This document shows positions 41,969 through 53,670 of a stretch of 64,000 nt of DNA, piece after piece. Origin of the DNA: Pseudomonas fluorescens (lineage in GTDB: Bacteria; Pseudomonadota; Gammaproteobacteria; Pseudomonadales; Pseudomonadaceae); contig NZ_CABVGX010000018.1 of the NCBI RefSeq assembly GCF_902497625.1, forward strand, positions 41,580 through 105,579, given 5' to 3'. The translations under genes and the position numbers were made by a program. Position 1 is the first letter of the stretch. Every line of letters starts with the position of its first letter. The notes beneath the pieces are model-generated. The model did no database searches. It had not been told where the DNA came from and was given only the letters and a program-made list of their open reading frames with translations.

Positions 41969-42597
41969 TGCCCGACCTCCTGCAGACCTGCCTGTTGCCA
42001 CGCCTTGAAGGCAGGCCACTGATAGATCGTGTTGATGTAAGCCTCGTCTTCGTCGCCGACGTTTACCTGATAGGTACGCAGGCGCACGGCAATTGGCGCG
42101 AAGAACGCATCGGCAAGGGTTGCGCGACCGAACAGGAACGGGCCGCTTTCGCTCGCCGCGGCGCGGCACTCGGCCCACAACGCCAGCATGCGGTCGATGT
42201 CCGTCTGCACTTCAGCCGACATAGGCGACAGCATTGCATCGTGACTGAGGTCGAATGGCATGTTGCTGCGCATCGCGACAAAACCACTGTGCATTTGCGC
42301 ACAGGCCGAGCGCGCCTGGGCACGGGCCGCAACGTCGGCCGGCCAGAGCTGGGCGTCGGGGAATTGTTCAGCGAGATATTCGGCGATCGCCAGGGAATCG
42401 GCGATGATGCCGTGTGCGGTTTTCAGCAGCGGGACTTTCGCGGTGGGCGAATGCTTGAGCAGCTGTTCACGGGTGTCGGGCTGGTTGAGTTTGATCAACT
42501 CTTCGGTGTAAGTAGCGCCGGCCAGTTCAAGGGCCAAAGCGCCGCGCAGGGACCAGGAAGAATACAGTTTGTCGCCGATGATCAGGTGCAGGCTCAT
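41965..42597 (-). CDS. Glutathione S-transferase family protein
   Basis: 210-residue cytosolic GST. The N-terminal thioredoxin-like domain (1-80) has LYSSWSLRGALAL with the likely catalytic Ser near residue 13 and VPLLKTAHGIIADSLAI (cis-Pro and glutathione-contacting Ser); an all-helical C-terminal domain follows. The substrate is unknown. The ATG at 42597 gives MSLHLIIGDKLYSSW, and the longer frame upstream runs into REP sequence. Coupled to the Nudix gene by GTGA overlap. Confidence 0.93.
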   Translation of the reverse strand: MSLHLIIGDKLYSSWSLRGALALELAGATYTEELIKLNQPDTREQLLKHSPTAKVPLLKTAHGIIADSLAIAEYLAEQFPDAQLWPADVAARAQARSACAQMHSGFVAMRSNMPFDLSHDAMLSPMSAEVQTDIDRMLALWAECRAAASESGPFLFGRATLADAFFAPIAVRLRTYQVNVGDEDEAYINTIYQWPAFKAWQQAGLQEVGQ

Positions 42598-42655
42598 GTT
42601 CGGGACCTTTTGATGAAGAAAACAGGCCAGTCTGAGTGGTGACTGGCAGTCCGCC

Positions 42656-42925
42656 TTCGCGAGCAGGCTCGCTCCCACATTAGATCCTGCAACAAACACC
42701 TTTTGTGTTCACTGAGATCCCTGTGGGGATTCTGCAGCAGGCACCTTTGGTGTTCACTGAAATCCCTGTGGGGATTCTGCAGCAGGCACCTTTGGTGTTC
42801 ACTGAAATCCCTGTGGGGATTCTGCAGCAGGCACCTTTGGTGTTCACTGAAATCCCTGTGGGGATTCTGCAGCAGGCACCTTTGGTGTTCACTGAGATCC
42901 CTGTGGGAGCGAGCCTGCTCGCGAA
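42656..42925. repeat. 45-bp tandem repeat array between two REP arms
   Basis: Four complete 45-bp units start at 42706, 42751, 42796 and 42841, with a 20-bp partial unit at 42886 and a diverged partial one at 42681-42705. Units are identical but for one base in the first. Each contains the small palindrome AATCCC-TGTG-GGGATT. The array sits exactly between perfect 24-nt REP arms TTCGCGAGCAGGCTCGCTCCCACA (42656-42679) and their complement (42902-42925). Since 45 is divisible by three, spurious 15-residue-repeat ORFs appear; none has a ribosome-binding site. Confidence 0.95.
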
Positions 42926-42949
42926 TGAGACGACTCGGTATAGAAAGCG

Positions 42950-44167
42950 TTAAGTACGATACTCAGCGTTGATCTTCACGTACTCATGGGACAAATCCGT
43001 GGTCCAGATGGTTTCGCTGCAATCGCCGCGTCCCAGTTCGATGCGGATGGTGATTTCTTCCTGTTGCATCACCGCTGCGCCCTGGGCTTCTGTGTAAGTC
43101 GCGGCGCGCGCGCCTCGGCTGGCGATGCAGACCTCGCCGAGGAACACGTCGATCTTGCTAACGTCCAGGTTCGGTACGCCGGCGCGGCCAACGGCTGCCA
43201 GAATCCGGCCCCAGTTCGGGTCGGAAGCGAACAGCGCCGTCTTGATCAATGGCGAGTGCGCCACGGTGTACCCGACGTCCAGGCATTCCTGATGGTTGCC
43301 GCCGCCGTTGACCTGCACGGTGACAAACTTGGTCGCGCCTTCGCCGTCGCGAACGATGGCCTGGGCGACGTCCATGCACACTTCGAATACAGCCTGCTTG
43401 AGCTTGGCGAACAGCTCACCGCTTGCCGAGGTGATTTCCGGCAATGCCGCCTGGCCGGTCGCGATCAGCATGCAGCAGTCGTTGGTCGAGGTGTCGCCGT
43501 CGATGGTGATGCGGTTGAACGACTTGTTGGCGCCGTCGAGCAGCAGGTCTTGCAGCACGTCGCGCGCAACTTTGGCGTCAGTGGCGATGTAGCCGAGCAT
43601 GGTCGCCATATTCGGACGAATCATGCCCGCGCCTTTGCTGATGCCGGTGACGGTGATGGTCACGCCGTCATGCTGGAACTGGCGGCTAGCGCCCTTGGGC
43701 AGCGTGTCGGTGGTCATGATGCCGGTGGCCGCCGCTTCCCAGTTATTCACCGACAGGTCATCGAGCGCGGCTTGCAGCGCGCCTTCGATCTTCTCGATCG
43801 GCAGCGGCTCGCCGATGACGCCGGTCGAGTACGGCAGCACCAGACTGGCGTCGACGCCGGTCAACTCAGCCAGTCTGGCGCAGGTGCGTTCGGCGGCGGC
43901 CAGGCCAGGTTCGCCGGTGCCGGCGTTGGCATTGCCGGTATTGGTCAGCAGGTAACGCACCGGTCCTTGCACACGCTGTTTGGCTAGGATCACCGGCGCC
44001 GCACAGAAAGCATTCAGGGTAAACACGCCGGCCACGGTGGAGCCTTCGGCACAGCGCATGACCACGACATCCTTGCGCCCCGGGCGCTTGATGCCGGCCG
44101 AGGCAATACCGAGTTCAAAACCGGCAACCGGGTGCAACGTTGGCAAAGGACCAAGACCAACAGCCAT
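42950..44167 (-). CDS. argJ: Glutamate N-acetyltransferase / amino-acid acetyltransferase
   Basis: 405-residue bifunctional enzyme of arginine synthesis that moves the acetyl group from N-acetylornithine to glutamate. It self-cleaves before a threonine; the site is the ATM in [15 protein letters not shown], near residue 190, giving alpha and beta chains. The start at 44167 gives [20 protein letters not shown] with AAGGAG upstream; the longer frame is not used. Located between secA and the GST, as in other pseudomonads. Confidence 0.97.
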   Translation of the reverse strand: MAVGLGPLPTLHPVAGFELGIASAGIKRPGRKDVVVMRCAEGSTVAGVFTLNAFCAAPVILAKQRVQGPVRYLLTNTGNANAGTGEPGLAAAERTCARLAELTGVDASLVLPYSTGVIGEPLPIEKIEGALQAALDDLSVNNWEAAATGIMTTDTLPKGASRQFQHDGVTITVTGISKGAGMIRPNMATMLGYIATDAKVARDVLQDLLLDGANKSFNRITIDGDTSTNDCCMLIATGQAALPEITSASGELFAKLKQAVFEVCMDVAQAIVRDGEGATKFVTVQVNGGGNHQECLDVGYTVAHSPLIKTALFASDPNWGRILAAVGRAGVPNLDVSKIDVFLGEVCIASRGARAATYTEAQGAAVMQQEEITIRIELGRGDCSETIWTTDLSHEYVKINAEYRT

Positions 44168-44288
44168 GAATGCGCTCCTTATCAATGATGTCAGCACCGT
44201 TTTCAGGAATAACGGTGGTTTGAATGGCAAAACGCCGCGACGGCTATGGCCGGTCGCGGCGCGGGTATTTCAGCTTCCGGAACGGGTT

Positions 44289-47024
<2,736 letters not shown>

Positions 47025-47331
47025 ATCGGCAGGATCTTCCACACTAAAGGGATGGAGGGCGGCCCCATGAGTCGCCCGAGCAGCCCTCATGGCCGCATGC
47101 GAACGAGCATTCTACCCGGAAACGGTGGTGAGGAAAGTGGCGTTATTCCACGATGCTGGCACAGCGCTGTGACGGGGCTCATTTAAAATAGGGGCTTTTT
47201 GCTGAACTTCAAGCCGTTCACGACAGAAGTTACTCATTGATTTAATGGGTAAACCCGGCGCAATGCAATGGGTCGGGTGGATCAGGCGCTTTCTGCTAAG
47301 ATGGCCGCTCTGTTACTTCAGGTGTCTGATC
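47025..47331. promoter_or_regulatory. Divergent secA/dciA intergenic region
   Basis: 307 bp containing both promoters. No clear SecM-like leader peptide is visible before secA. TAAGAT near 47297-47302 might be a -10 for dciA. The part around 47180-47260 is AT-rich. Confidence 0.4.
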
Positions 47332-47787
47332 ATGGCATTTCGCCCTCTCACGGCCAGAGCACCCGCCGTTCTGCTTCGCGAAGCCAAACCGCTGAAAGCC
47401 ATCTTCGGCCACGCTCAACGCCTGGGTCATTTACAACGTTTATTGGAAAGCCAGCTGCAGCCCGCCGCGCGCGAGCATTGCCATGTGGCATCCTGGCGCG
47501 AAGGCAGTTTGCTGTTGATTGTCACTGACGGCCATTGGGCCACTCGTTTGCGTTATCAGCAGAAGCGGCTGCAACGGCAATTGCAGATGTTTGATGAGTT
47601 TGCGAGTTTGACGCGGATATTGTTCAAGGTTCAGCCGCCAACTGTGCCGCAGGGTGCGGTGGGACATACGATGGATTTGTCGACCGATGCGGCCGCGACC
47701 ATTCAGGCCACGGCCGACGGGATCAGCGATCCAAATCTGCGCGCTGCGCTGGAGCGGTTGGCGGCTCATGCCAAACCCAAGACATGA
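47332..47787 (+). CDS. dciA: DciA (DUF721) replicative helicase operator
   Basis: 151-residue protein of the DUF721 family, which in bacteria without DnaC assists loading of the replicative helicase DnaB. The KH-like core covers about residues 15-105, with WREGSLLLIVTDGHWATRLRYQ as conserved centre; the C-terminal tail is variable. The ATG at 47332 is chosen over a longer frame without support. Divergent from secA, as in P. aeruginosa. Confidence 0.9.
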   Translation: MAFRPLTARAPAVLLREAKPLKAIFGHAQRLGHLQRLLESQLQPAAREHCHVASWREGSLLLIVTDGHWATRLRYQQKRLQRQLQMFDEFASLTRILFKVQPPTVPQGAVGHTMDLSTDAAATIQATADGISDPNLRAALERLAAHAKPKT

Positions 47788-47830
47788 AGAATGTTTAATG
47801 TTGGGGATTCTGAGCTGCCAGGGGATCGAG

Positions 47831-48047
47831 GGTGTACTCGGTCCACTGTGTGAGCTGGCCTGCCGGCGATGGCCATGTCTTAGGCGCTTAGGGTTTGTTG
47901 GTGTGCACATCCGTTTCTTCGGTGATGGCGGCTATTGGTTCCGCTCTTACAGCGGGTCACTTGGAAGAGCGCCAAGTAACCAAGCGCTCTTGCCCCTGAC
48001 GTCCGGTGGCTCGCTAGCGCTCGCCATGCCTTCGCTCCGGTCCTGTT
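47831..48047 (-). repeat. Long intergenic repeat, copy 1
   Basis: About 217 bp nearly matching, in reverse complement, the sequence at 55002-55231. Shared blocks include GGTGTACTCGGTCC, GGCGGCTATTGGTT, GTCACTTGGAA, CCAAGTAACCAAG and GCTCTTGCCCCTGACGTCCG. It occupies the space between dciA and the DUF853 gene; the 303-bp gap contains no other feature. Confidence 0.85.
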
Positions 48048-48090
48048 TCCACTGATCTCATCCCGCAGATAGCGGGAGACCTGAGCAGCC

Positions 48091-49581
48091 TCAGCGCTTT
48101 TTACTGCCACCCAACAACGAACCCATCAACCCGCGCACCAACTGTCGGCCCAATTGATTCGCCGCCTGCCGCATCGCCGATTTCAGCGCCTGCCCTGCCG
48201 CTGTGCCGAGGAATTCGCCGGCCTTGTCGGTCAGGCTTGGCTCCTGTTTTTGCGGAACTGCCTGCGGATCAGGCGCAAGTCCTTTGCGTCCCATCAAAAT
48301 TTCATAAGCCGACTCGCGATCGATCGGTTTGTCGTAGCGCCCCTTGAAGGGTGAACCGGCGATTAGCAGGGTGCGTTCGGTTTCGCTCAGCGGCCCGATC
48401 CGCGACTGCGGCGGAGCTATCAGCACGCGCTGGACCATTTCCGGCGTGCCCTTTTCCGTCAGCGTCCCCACCAGCGCTTCGCCGATTCCCAGTTCGGTCA
48501 AGACCGACAAGCTATCGAAGGCCGGATTCGGTCGAAAGCCATCCGCGACGGCACTTAGCGACTTCTGCTCCTTGGCCGTGAAGGCGCGCAAACCATGTTG
48601 AATTCGCAGCCCTAACTGAGCCAGCACGTCATCCGGTAAATCCCCCGGCGACTGCGTGACGAAGTACACACCCACGCCTTTCGAGCGAATCAGTCGCACC
48701 ACTTGCTCAAGGCGTTCCTGCAAAGCTTTCGGGGTGTCGGCGAACAGTAAGTGCGCCTCATCAAAGAACAGCGCCAGCAGCGGTTTGTCGGCATCGCCAC
48801 GCTCTGGCAGTTGCTCGAACAGTTCCGCCAGCAGCCACAACAGGAACGTCGCGTAGACCTTTGGCGCTTCGTGCACCAGGCGACTGGCGTCGAGCAAATG
48901 GATGCGCCCGCGACCGTCAGCGGCCGGCTGCAACATGTCTTCAAGTTGCAGCGCCGGTTCGCCAAACAGCGCGTCGGCGCCCTGCTGCTCCAGGGTCGCC
49001 AGACGCCGCAAGAGCGCCTGGCTGGAACCGGTGGTCATCAGCGCCGCGTCATCGCCGAGCAGTTCCGGGTTGTCACGCAAATGGTTGAGTAACGCCTTCA
49101 GGTCCTTGAGGTCGAGCAGCAACAAACCTTCGCGGTCCGCGACCTTGAACGCGGCATACAGCGCCGACTGCTGACTGTCGGTCAGCTCCAGAAGACTGCC
49201 TATCAGCAGCGGCCCCATTTCACTCAATGTAGTGCGCAACGGATGACCGGACTGACCGTGGATGTCCCACAGGGTGACCGGATAAGCCTGAGGTATATGG
49301 TTCAGCCAGGGCATGCCGGCGATGCGTTCGGCGACCTTGCCCTGAGGGTTGCCGGCTGCACCAAGCCCGCACAGGTCACCTTTGATGTCCGCCGCAAACA
49401 CCGCCACACCGGCATCGCTGAAGGCTTCAGCCAAGCGTTGCAAGGTGACTGTCTTGCCGGTACCGGTGGCACCCGCGACCAGGCCATGACGGTTGGCGAG
49501 CCGCATGGCCTGGGCGATGGGCTGCCCCGCAGGATCAGCACCGATAAGGAATTGCGATGAGTCATGCATTTGGTCACCCAT
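48091..49581 (-). CDS. HerA/FtsK-like ATPase, DUF853 family
   Basis: 496-residue P-loop ATPase of the DUF853 (YjgR) family related to HerA. Walker A GATGTGKTVT is near residues 36-45 and Walker B LLALFFDEAHLLFAD near 265-280; the C-terminus is basic (GSLLGGSKKR). The function is unknown; relatives pump or translocate DNA. Three starts are possible (GTG 49602, ATG 49581, ATG 49569); 49581 is a compromise with AAGGA about 13 bases before. The gene is divergent from the chemoreceptor gene. Confidence 0.88.
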   Translation of the reverse strand: MGDQMHDSSQFLIGADPAGQPIAQAMRLANRHGLVAGATGTGKTVTLQRLAEAFSDAGVAVFAADIKGDLCGLGAAGNPQGKVAERIAGMPWLNHIPQAYPVTLWDIHGQSGHPLRTTLSEMGPLLIGSLLELTDSQQSALYAAFKVADREGLLLLDLKDLKALLNHLRDNPELLGDDAALMTTGSSQALLRRLATLEQQGADALFGEPALQLEDMLQPAADGRGRIHLLDASRLVHEAPKVYATFLLWLLAELFEQLPERGDADKPLLALFFDEAHLLFADTPKALQERLEQVVRLIRSKGVGVYFVTQSPGDLPDDVLAQLGLRIQHGLRAFTAKEQKSLSAVADGFRPNPAFDSLSVLTELGIGEALVGTLTEKGTPEMVQRVLIAPPQSRIGPLSETERTLLIAGSPFKGRYDKPIDRESAYEILMGRKGLAPDPQAVPQKQEPSLTDKAGEFLGTAAGQALKSAMRQAANQLGRQLVRGLMGSLLGGSKKR

Positions 49582-49584
49582 AGT

Positions 49585-49611
49585 TAATCTTTGATCCTTC
49601 ACGGCCGATAT
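49585..49611 (+). promoter_or_regulatory. FliA (sigma28) promoter of the chemoreceptor gene
   Basis: TAAT-N15-GCCGATAT (49585-49588 and 49604-49611) fits the flagellar sigma28 consensus TAAA-N15-GCCGATAA with two mismatches at the ends and exact spacing. The start would be near 49621, 120 bp before the ATG. It overlaps the beginning of the divergent DUF853 gene. Confidence 0.8.
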
Positions 49612-49740
49612 AAAAGAGTGAAAGGCGTCGGTTATTCCCTAAGGAGAGGATGGAAGTATCAGCTTGTTTTCAATACCGCCCCCTCGCGTTCCTTTATAAA
49701 AGCACGCCTTGGGCATTAAGACCTTAGCGGACCCCATGCC

Positions 49741-51630
49741 ATGAATAAAAATCTGCGCTTCAGCCATAAGATCCTGCTTGCCGCCGCCCTCATCGTCATG
49801 GCTGCTTTCGCCTTATTCACGCTGTACAACGATTATTTGCAGCGCAATGCCATTCGCGAAGATCTGGATAATTACCTCAACGAGATGGGCGACGTCACCG
49901 CCAGCAACATTCAGACCTGGCTGACCGGCCGTGTTCTGCTGATTGATAACCTCGCGCAGAACATTGCCATCAACCCGGAACCGGCCACCGTCAGCAGCCT
50001 GCTCGAGCAGAAAGCGCTGACGTCGACCTTCATGGCCTCCTACCTGGGCGATGCCACCGGCAGCTTCACCATCCGGCCTGACGCGAAGATGCCCGACGGT
50101 TTCGATCCACGCGTTCGCCCCTGGTACAAAGGTGCCGAAAGCAGCGGCACCGCCACCCTGACCGAACCGTACATTGATGCGGCGACCGGCCAGTTGATCA
50201 TCTCTATCGCCACCCCGTCGAAAAAGGCTGGCCAGAGTGTCGGCGTGGTCGGCGGCGACCTCAGCCTGCAGACCCTGATCGACACCCTCAGCGCCCGCGA
50301 CTTTGACGGCATGGGTTACGCCTTCCTGGTCAGTGCCGATGGCAAGATCCTGGTGCACCCGGACAAAACCCTGGTGATGAAGACCCTCGCCGAAGCGTAC
50401 CCGGGTAATACACCGCGCATCAGCACCGACTTCAGTGAAATCGAGGTCGAGGGCAAAACCCGCATCGTCAATTTTACCCAGATCAAAGGCCTGCCATCGG
50501 TCAACTGGTACATCGGTCTGTCCGTGGATAAAGACAAAGCCTTTTCGATGCTCAGCGAATTTCGCACCTCGGCGGTGATCGCGACCATCATTGCTGTCGT
50601 TATCATCATCGCCTTGCTGGGCATGCTGATCCGCCTGCTGATCCAGCCGCTGCACGTCATGACTCGCGCGATGCAGGATATCGCCGACGGTGAAGGCGAC
50701 CTGACCAAACGCCTGACCATCCAGAACAACGACGAGTTCGGCGTGCTCGGCACCGCGTTCAACCGCTTCGTGGAGCGCATCCACGGTTCGATCCGCGAAG
50801 TGTCGTCAGCCACCGGCCAGGTCAATGAAGTGGCGTTGCGCGTCGTGGCTGCTTCCAATTCCTCGATGTTCAACTCCGACCAGCAAGCCTCGCGCACCAG
50901 CAGCGTGGCAGCGGCGATCAATCAACTCGGCGCTGCGGCGCAGGAAATCGCGCGTAACGCCGCGCAGGCCTCGAGTCAGGCCAGCGATGCGCGCAGCCTC
51001 GCCGAAGATGGTCAGCAAGTGGTGGAGCGCAGCATTGCCGCGATGAACAAACTGTCGAGCATGCTCAGCGCTTCCAGCAGCAACATCGAATCGCTGAACA
51101 GCAAAACCGTGAACATCGGGCAGATTCTCGAAGTGATCACCAGTATCTCCCAGCAAACCAACCTGCTGGCGCTAAACGCCGCCATTGAAGCGGCACGCGC
51201 CGGTGAAGCCGGGCGCGGTTTTGCGGTGGTCGCGGATGAAGTGCGCAACCTCGCGCACCGCACGCAGGAATCGGCGCAACAGGTGCAGACCATGATCGAG
51301 GAGCTGCAGGTCGGCGCCCGCGAATCGGTAAGCACCATGGGCGACAGTCAACGCCACAGCCAGGACAGCGTCGACATCGCCAATCTGGCCGGTGAACGCT
51401 TGAACAGCGTGACACTGCGCATCGGTGAGATTGACGGGATGAACCAGTCGGTGGCGACGGCGACCGAGGAGCAGACGGCGGTGGTGGAGTCGATCAACGT
51501 CGACATTACCGAGATCAATACGCTTAACCAGGAAGGCGTGGAAAACCTGCACTCGACGTTGCGTGCCTGCTCCGATCTGGAGCAGCAGGCAGCGCGGCTG
51601 AAGCAGTTGGTGGGCAGCTTCCGCATCTAG
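49741..51630 (+). CDS. Methyl-accepting chemotaxis protein, dCache amino-acid receptor
   Basis: 629-residue inner-membrane chemoreceptor. Helix 1 (about 9-30), periplasmic double Cache domain (35-272), helix 2 (278-301), HAMP (about 300-352), and a cytoplasmic signalling domain with the highly conserved tip [20 protein letters not shown] from residue 464. Residues of the amino-acid-binding motif fall at the numbers known from PctA: Arg126, Trp128, Tyr129, Tyr144, Asp146, Asp173; position 121 is Phe instead of Tyr. So it likely senses amino acids (PctA/CtaA type). The C-terminus lacks a CheR-binding pentapeptide. Confidence 0.94.
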   Translation: MNKNLRFSHKILLAAALIVMAAFALFTLYNDYLQRNAIREDLDNYLNEMGDVTASNIQTWLTGRVLLIDNLAQNIAINPEPATVSSLLEQKALTSTFMASYLGDATGSFTIRPDAKMPDGFDPRVRPWYKGAESSGTATLTEPYIDAATGQLIISIATPSKKAGQSVGVVGGDLSLQTLIDTLSARDFDGMGYAFLVSADGKILVHPDKTLVMKTLAEAYPGNTPRISTDFSEIEVEGKTRIVNFTQIKGLPSVNWYIGLSVDKDKAFSMLSEFRTSAVIATIIAVVIIIALLGMLIRLLIQPLHVMTRAMQDIADGEGDLTKRLTIQNNDEFGVLGTAFNRFVERIHGSIREVSSATGQVNEVALRVVAASNSSMFNSDQQASRTSSVAAAINQLGAAAQEIARNAAQASSQASDARSLAEDGQQVVERSIAAMNKLSSMLSASSSNIESLNSKTVNIGQILEVITSISQQTNLLALNAAIEAARAGEAGRGFAVVADEVRNLAHRTQESAQQVQTMIEELQVGARESVSTMGDSQRHSQDSVDIANLAGERLNSVTLRIGEIDGMNQSVATATEEQTAVVESINVDITEINTLNQEGVENLHSTLRACSDLEQQAARLKQLVGSFRI

Positions 51631-51642
51631 CGTCAGAGCAGA

Positions 51643-51678
51643 CGTCATCGCGGGCGAGTCGAATCGCCCGCGATGACG
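51643..51678. terminator. Perfect 15-bp hairpin after the chemoreceptor gene
   Basis: CGTCATCGCGGGCGA, 6-nt loop, TCGCCCGCGATGACG; starts 13 nt after the stop. No T-tract, so it may end transcription inefficiently or protect the mRNA end. Confidence 0.6.
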
Positions 51679-51788
51679 CCTGTGCATCCCGCGCGCCTCT
51701 CAAACCCTGTGTCAGCAAACCCCGAACGAACATCTATCCTTCATAAGGGTCAACCTAGGGAGACCAATGGACCGGAGGGATGTTCGCC

Positions 51789-52901
51789 GTGCATATCGCT
51801 GACATAACCATGTTCTACGCCCCTGCCAGCGGTGGCGTGCGCACTTATCTGGATGCCAAACACCGTCGTCTCGGGATCAAACCCGGCATTCGCCACAGCT
51901 TGCTGATACCCGGCGCCAACCTCACTGAACAGGATGGTGTCTACACGGTCCCCGCTCCCGCCCTGCCCTTCGGCAAAGGTTATCGCTTCCCCGTTCGCCT
52001 GGCGCCTTGGCGCAATGTCCTGCAGAACCTGCAGCCCGATCTGATTGAAGTCGGCGATCCATATCTCACCGCTTGGGCGGCACTTGATGCCCGGCGCCAG
52101 CTGGATGTTCCGGTGATCGGCTTTTATCATTCGGACTTGCCGCTATTGGCCAGCAATCGCATGGGCAACTGGGTAACGCCGAATGTCGAGGCCTATGTCC
52201 GCAAACTCTATGGCAATTTCGACCGGGTGCTCGCGCCGAGCCAGATCATGGCGGACAAATTGATCAGTCTCGGCGTGAGAAATGTGTTCGTGCAACCTCT
52301 CGGGGTCGACCTGCAGACGTTCAATCCAGCAGCGCGCGATCCTCAGTTACGCGCCGAACTGGGTATTGCAGAAGATGCGCACCTGCTGATTTTTGCCGGC
52401 CGCGGCTCCAAGGAAAAGAACCTGCCAGTATTGCTCGACTGTATCAAACACCTCGGGGGGCGCTATCACCTGGTCCTGGTGGGTTCGTCGATGCCGGCCG
52501 CAGTTCCGGATAACGTCACAGTGGTCGATGAATTCTGCCCGGCTGCACAGGTGGCGCGGTTGATGGCCAGTGCCGATGCGCTGCTGCACGCCGGCGATCA
52601 GGAAACCTTCGGGCTGGTAGTCCTCGAAGCCATGGCCTGCGGCATTCCAGTGATTGCCGTCGCTGCCGGGGCGTTTCAGGAAATCGTTACTGAACACTGT
52701 GGCGTGCTTTGCGCGCCGAACAACCCGTTGGCCATGGCTAACGCCGTGCGGGACTTGTTCAGCGTCGATGTCGCCACCTTGGGCAAACAGGCGCGCAGCC
52801 ATGTCGAACGTCTTTACGCATGGGACGCAGTGGTTAACAGCTTGCTGGGCCATTACCATGCCGTGCTCGGCGATCAGTTGCCGATGATCGCCAATGGCTG
52901 A
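51789..52901 (+). CDS. Glycosyltransferase family 4 protein
   Basis: 370-residue GT-B transferase. The N-terminal acceptor domain starts HIADITMFYAPASGGVRTYLDAKH (first residues diagnostic), and the C-terminal GT4 donor domain has GRGSKEKNLPVLLD and the EX7E motif in HAGDQETFGLVVLEAMACGIPVI. The GTG at 51789 is preferred: GGAGGG (51774-51779) is nine bases upstream, whereas the ATG at 51780 abuts it. Cytosolic or peripheral at the inner membrane, adding a sugar to an unknown acceptor. Its end overlaps the next gene. Confidence 0.92.
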   Translation: MHIADITMFYAPASGGVRTYLDAKHRRLGIKPGIRHSLLIPGANLTEQDGVYTVPAPALPFGKGYRFPVRLAPWRNVLQNLQPDLIEVGDPYLTAWAALDARRQLDVPVIGFYHSDLPLLASNRMGNWVTPNVEAYVRKLYGNFDRVLAPSQIMADKLISLGVRNVFVQPLGVDLQTFNPAARDPQLRAELGIAEDAHLLIFAGRGSKEKNLPVLLDCIKHLGGRYHLVLVGSSMPAAVPDNVTVVDEFCPAAQVARLMASADALLHAGDQETFGLVVLEAMACGIPVIAVAAGAFQEIVTEHCGVLCAPNNPLAMANAVRDLFSVDVATLGKQARSHVERLYAWDAVVNSLLGHYHAVLGDQLPMIANG

Positions 52902-53670
52902 GTTTATGAACGCGCCCGCCGTTTTGTTGGTTTTACACGACGTGGCCCCGCAAACGTGGGACGACTATCAGCCGTTCGTGGAAGCTGTCGATGCTCTTGG
53001 CGCGGTACCAATGACGTGGCTGGTGGTGCCGGACTTCCACAAGCACAATGCACTGGACGCCCATCCGGCCTTTTGTCGTGTGCTCAGTGAACGCGTCGAG
53101 CGCGGCGATGAACTGGCATTGCACGGTTACTTCCATTGCGACGAGGGCCCGATGCCCGGCACGCCGCGTGACTGGTTCATGCGCCGTGTCTATACCCACG
53201 AAGGTGAGTTTTACAGTCTGTCCTGTGAGGACGCGCTCGCCCGCCTGCACGCCGGTATCGATATGTTCAAACGTCACCACTGGCCACTTGAAGGCTTTGT
53301 CGCGCCCGCCTGGCTGATGAGCGATGGCACCCGCGAAGCCTTGCGCGTGTTACCGTTGAGCTACACCAGCGATCCGCAGCACTTGTATCGGCTGCCGGAT
53401 TTTTCCGTGATTGATGCGCCGGGACTGGTGTGGAGTGCGCGCAGTGCCTGGCGTCGCGGCGTGTCAAAGCTGCTCAGCGACCAGCGCGAACAGCGCTGGC
53501 GACAGGCGTCGGTGATTCGCCTGGGCCTGCATCCGGTGGACATGCGTCATGAATTTTCACGTAATTATTGGCTGCGCACTCTTAAACGTCTGCTCGATGA
53601 AGGGCGTATGCCAATGACCAAGGCCGGCTGGCTGGCATCGCAAGATGCAATAGTGGGGCGCGTAGCGTGA
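52894..53670 (+). CDS. DUF2334 / polysaccharide-deacetylase-like protein
   Basis: 258-residue protein with NodB-like deacetylase fold features: LVLHDVAPQTW at the N-terminus (metal-binding Asp), ELALHGYFHCDEG (His-x3-His type metal site) and GFVAPAWLMS further on, as in DUF2334 proteins. No signal peptide, so it probably acts in the cytosol. It overlaps the glycosyltransferase gene by eight bases and the flippase-like gene by four. An N-deacetylation of a sugar added by the upstream enzyme is an inference. Confidence 0.85.
   Translation: MAEFMNAPAVLLVLHDVAPQTWDDYQPFVEAVDALGAVPMTWLVVPDFHKHNALDAHPAFCRVLSERVERGDELALHGYFHCDEGPMPGTPRDWFMRRVYTHEGEFYSLSCEDALARLHAGIDMFKRHHWPLEGFVAPAWLMSDGTREALRVLPLSYTSDPQHLYRLPDFSVIDAPGLVWSARSAWRRGVSKLLSDQREQRWRQASVIRLGLHPVDMRHEFSRNYWLRTLKRLLDEGRMPMTKAGWLASQDAIVGRVA

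Noticed and set aside
42680..42892. Repeat ORFs with a 15-residue period (NTKGACCRIPTGISV-type)
   Set aside because: Frames arise only because the 45-bp unit is divisible by three; both strands are open, there is no ribosome-binding site, and the array is bounded by REP arms.
42706..42905. Possible CRISPR array
   Set aside because: The units are contiguous with no variable spacers, and no cas genes are nearby.
47025..47200. SecM-like leader peptide before secA
   Set aside because: No short frame with an arrest-like motif and a ribosome-binding site was seen.
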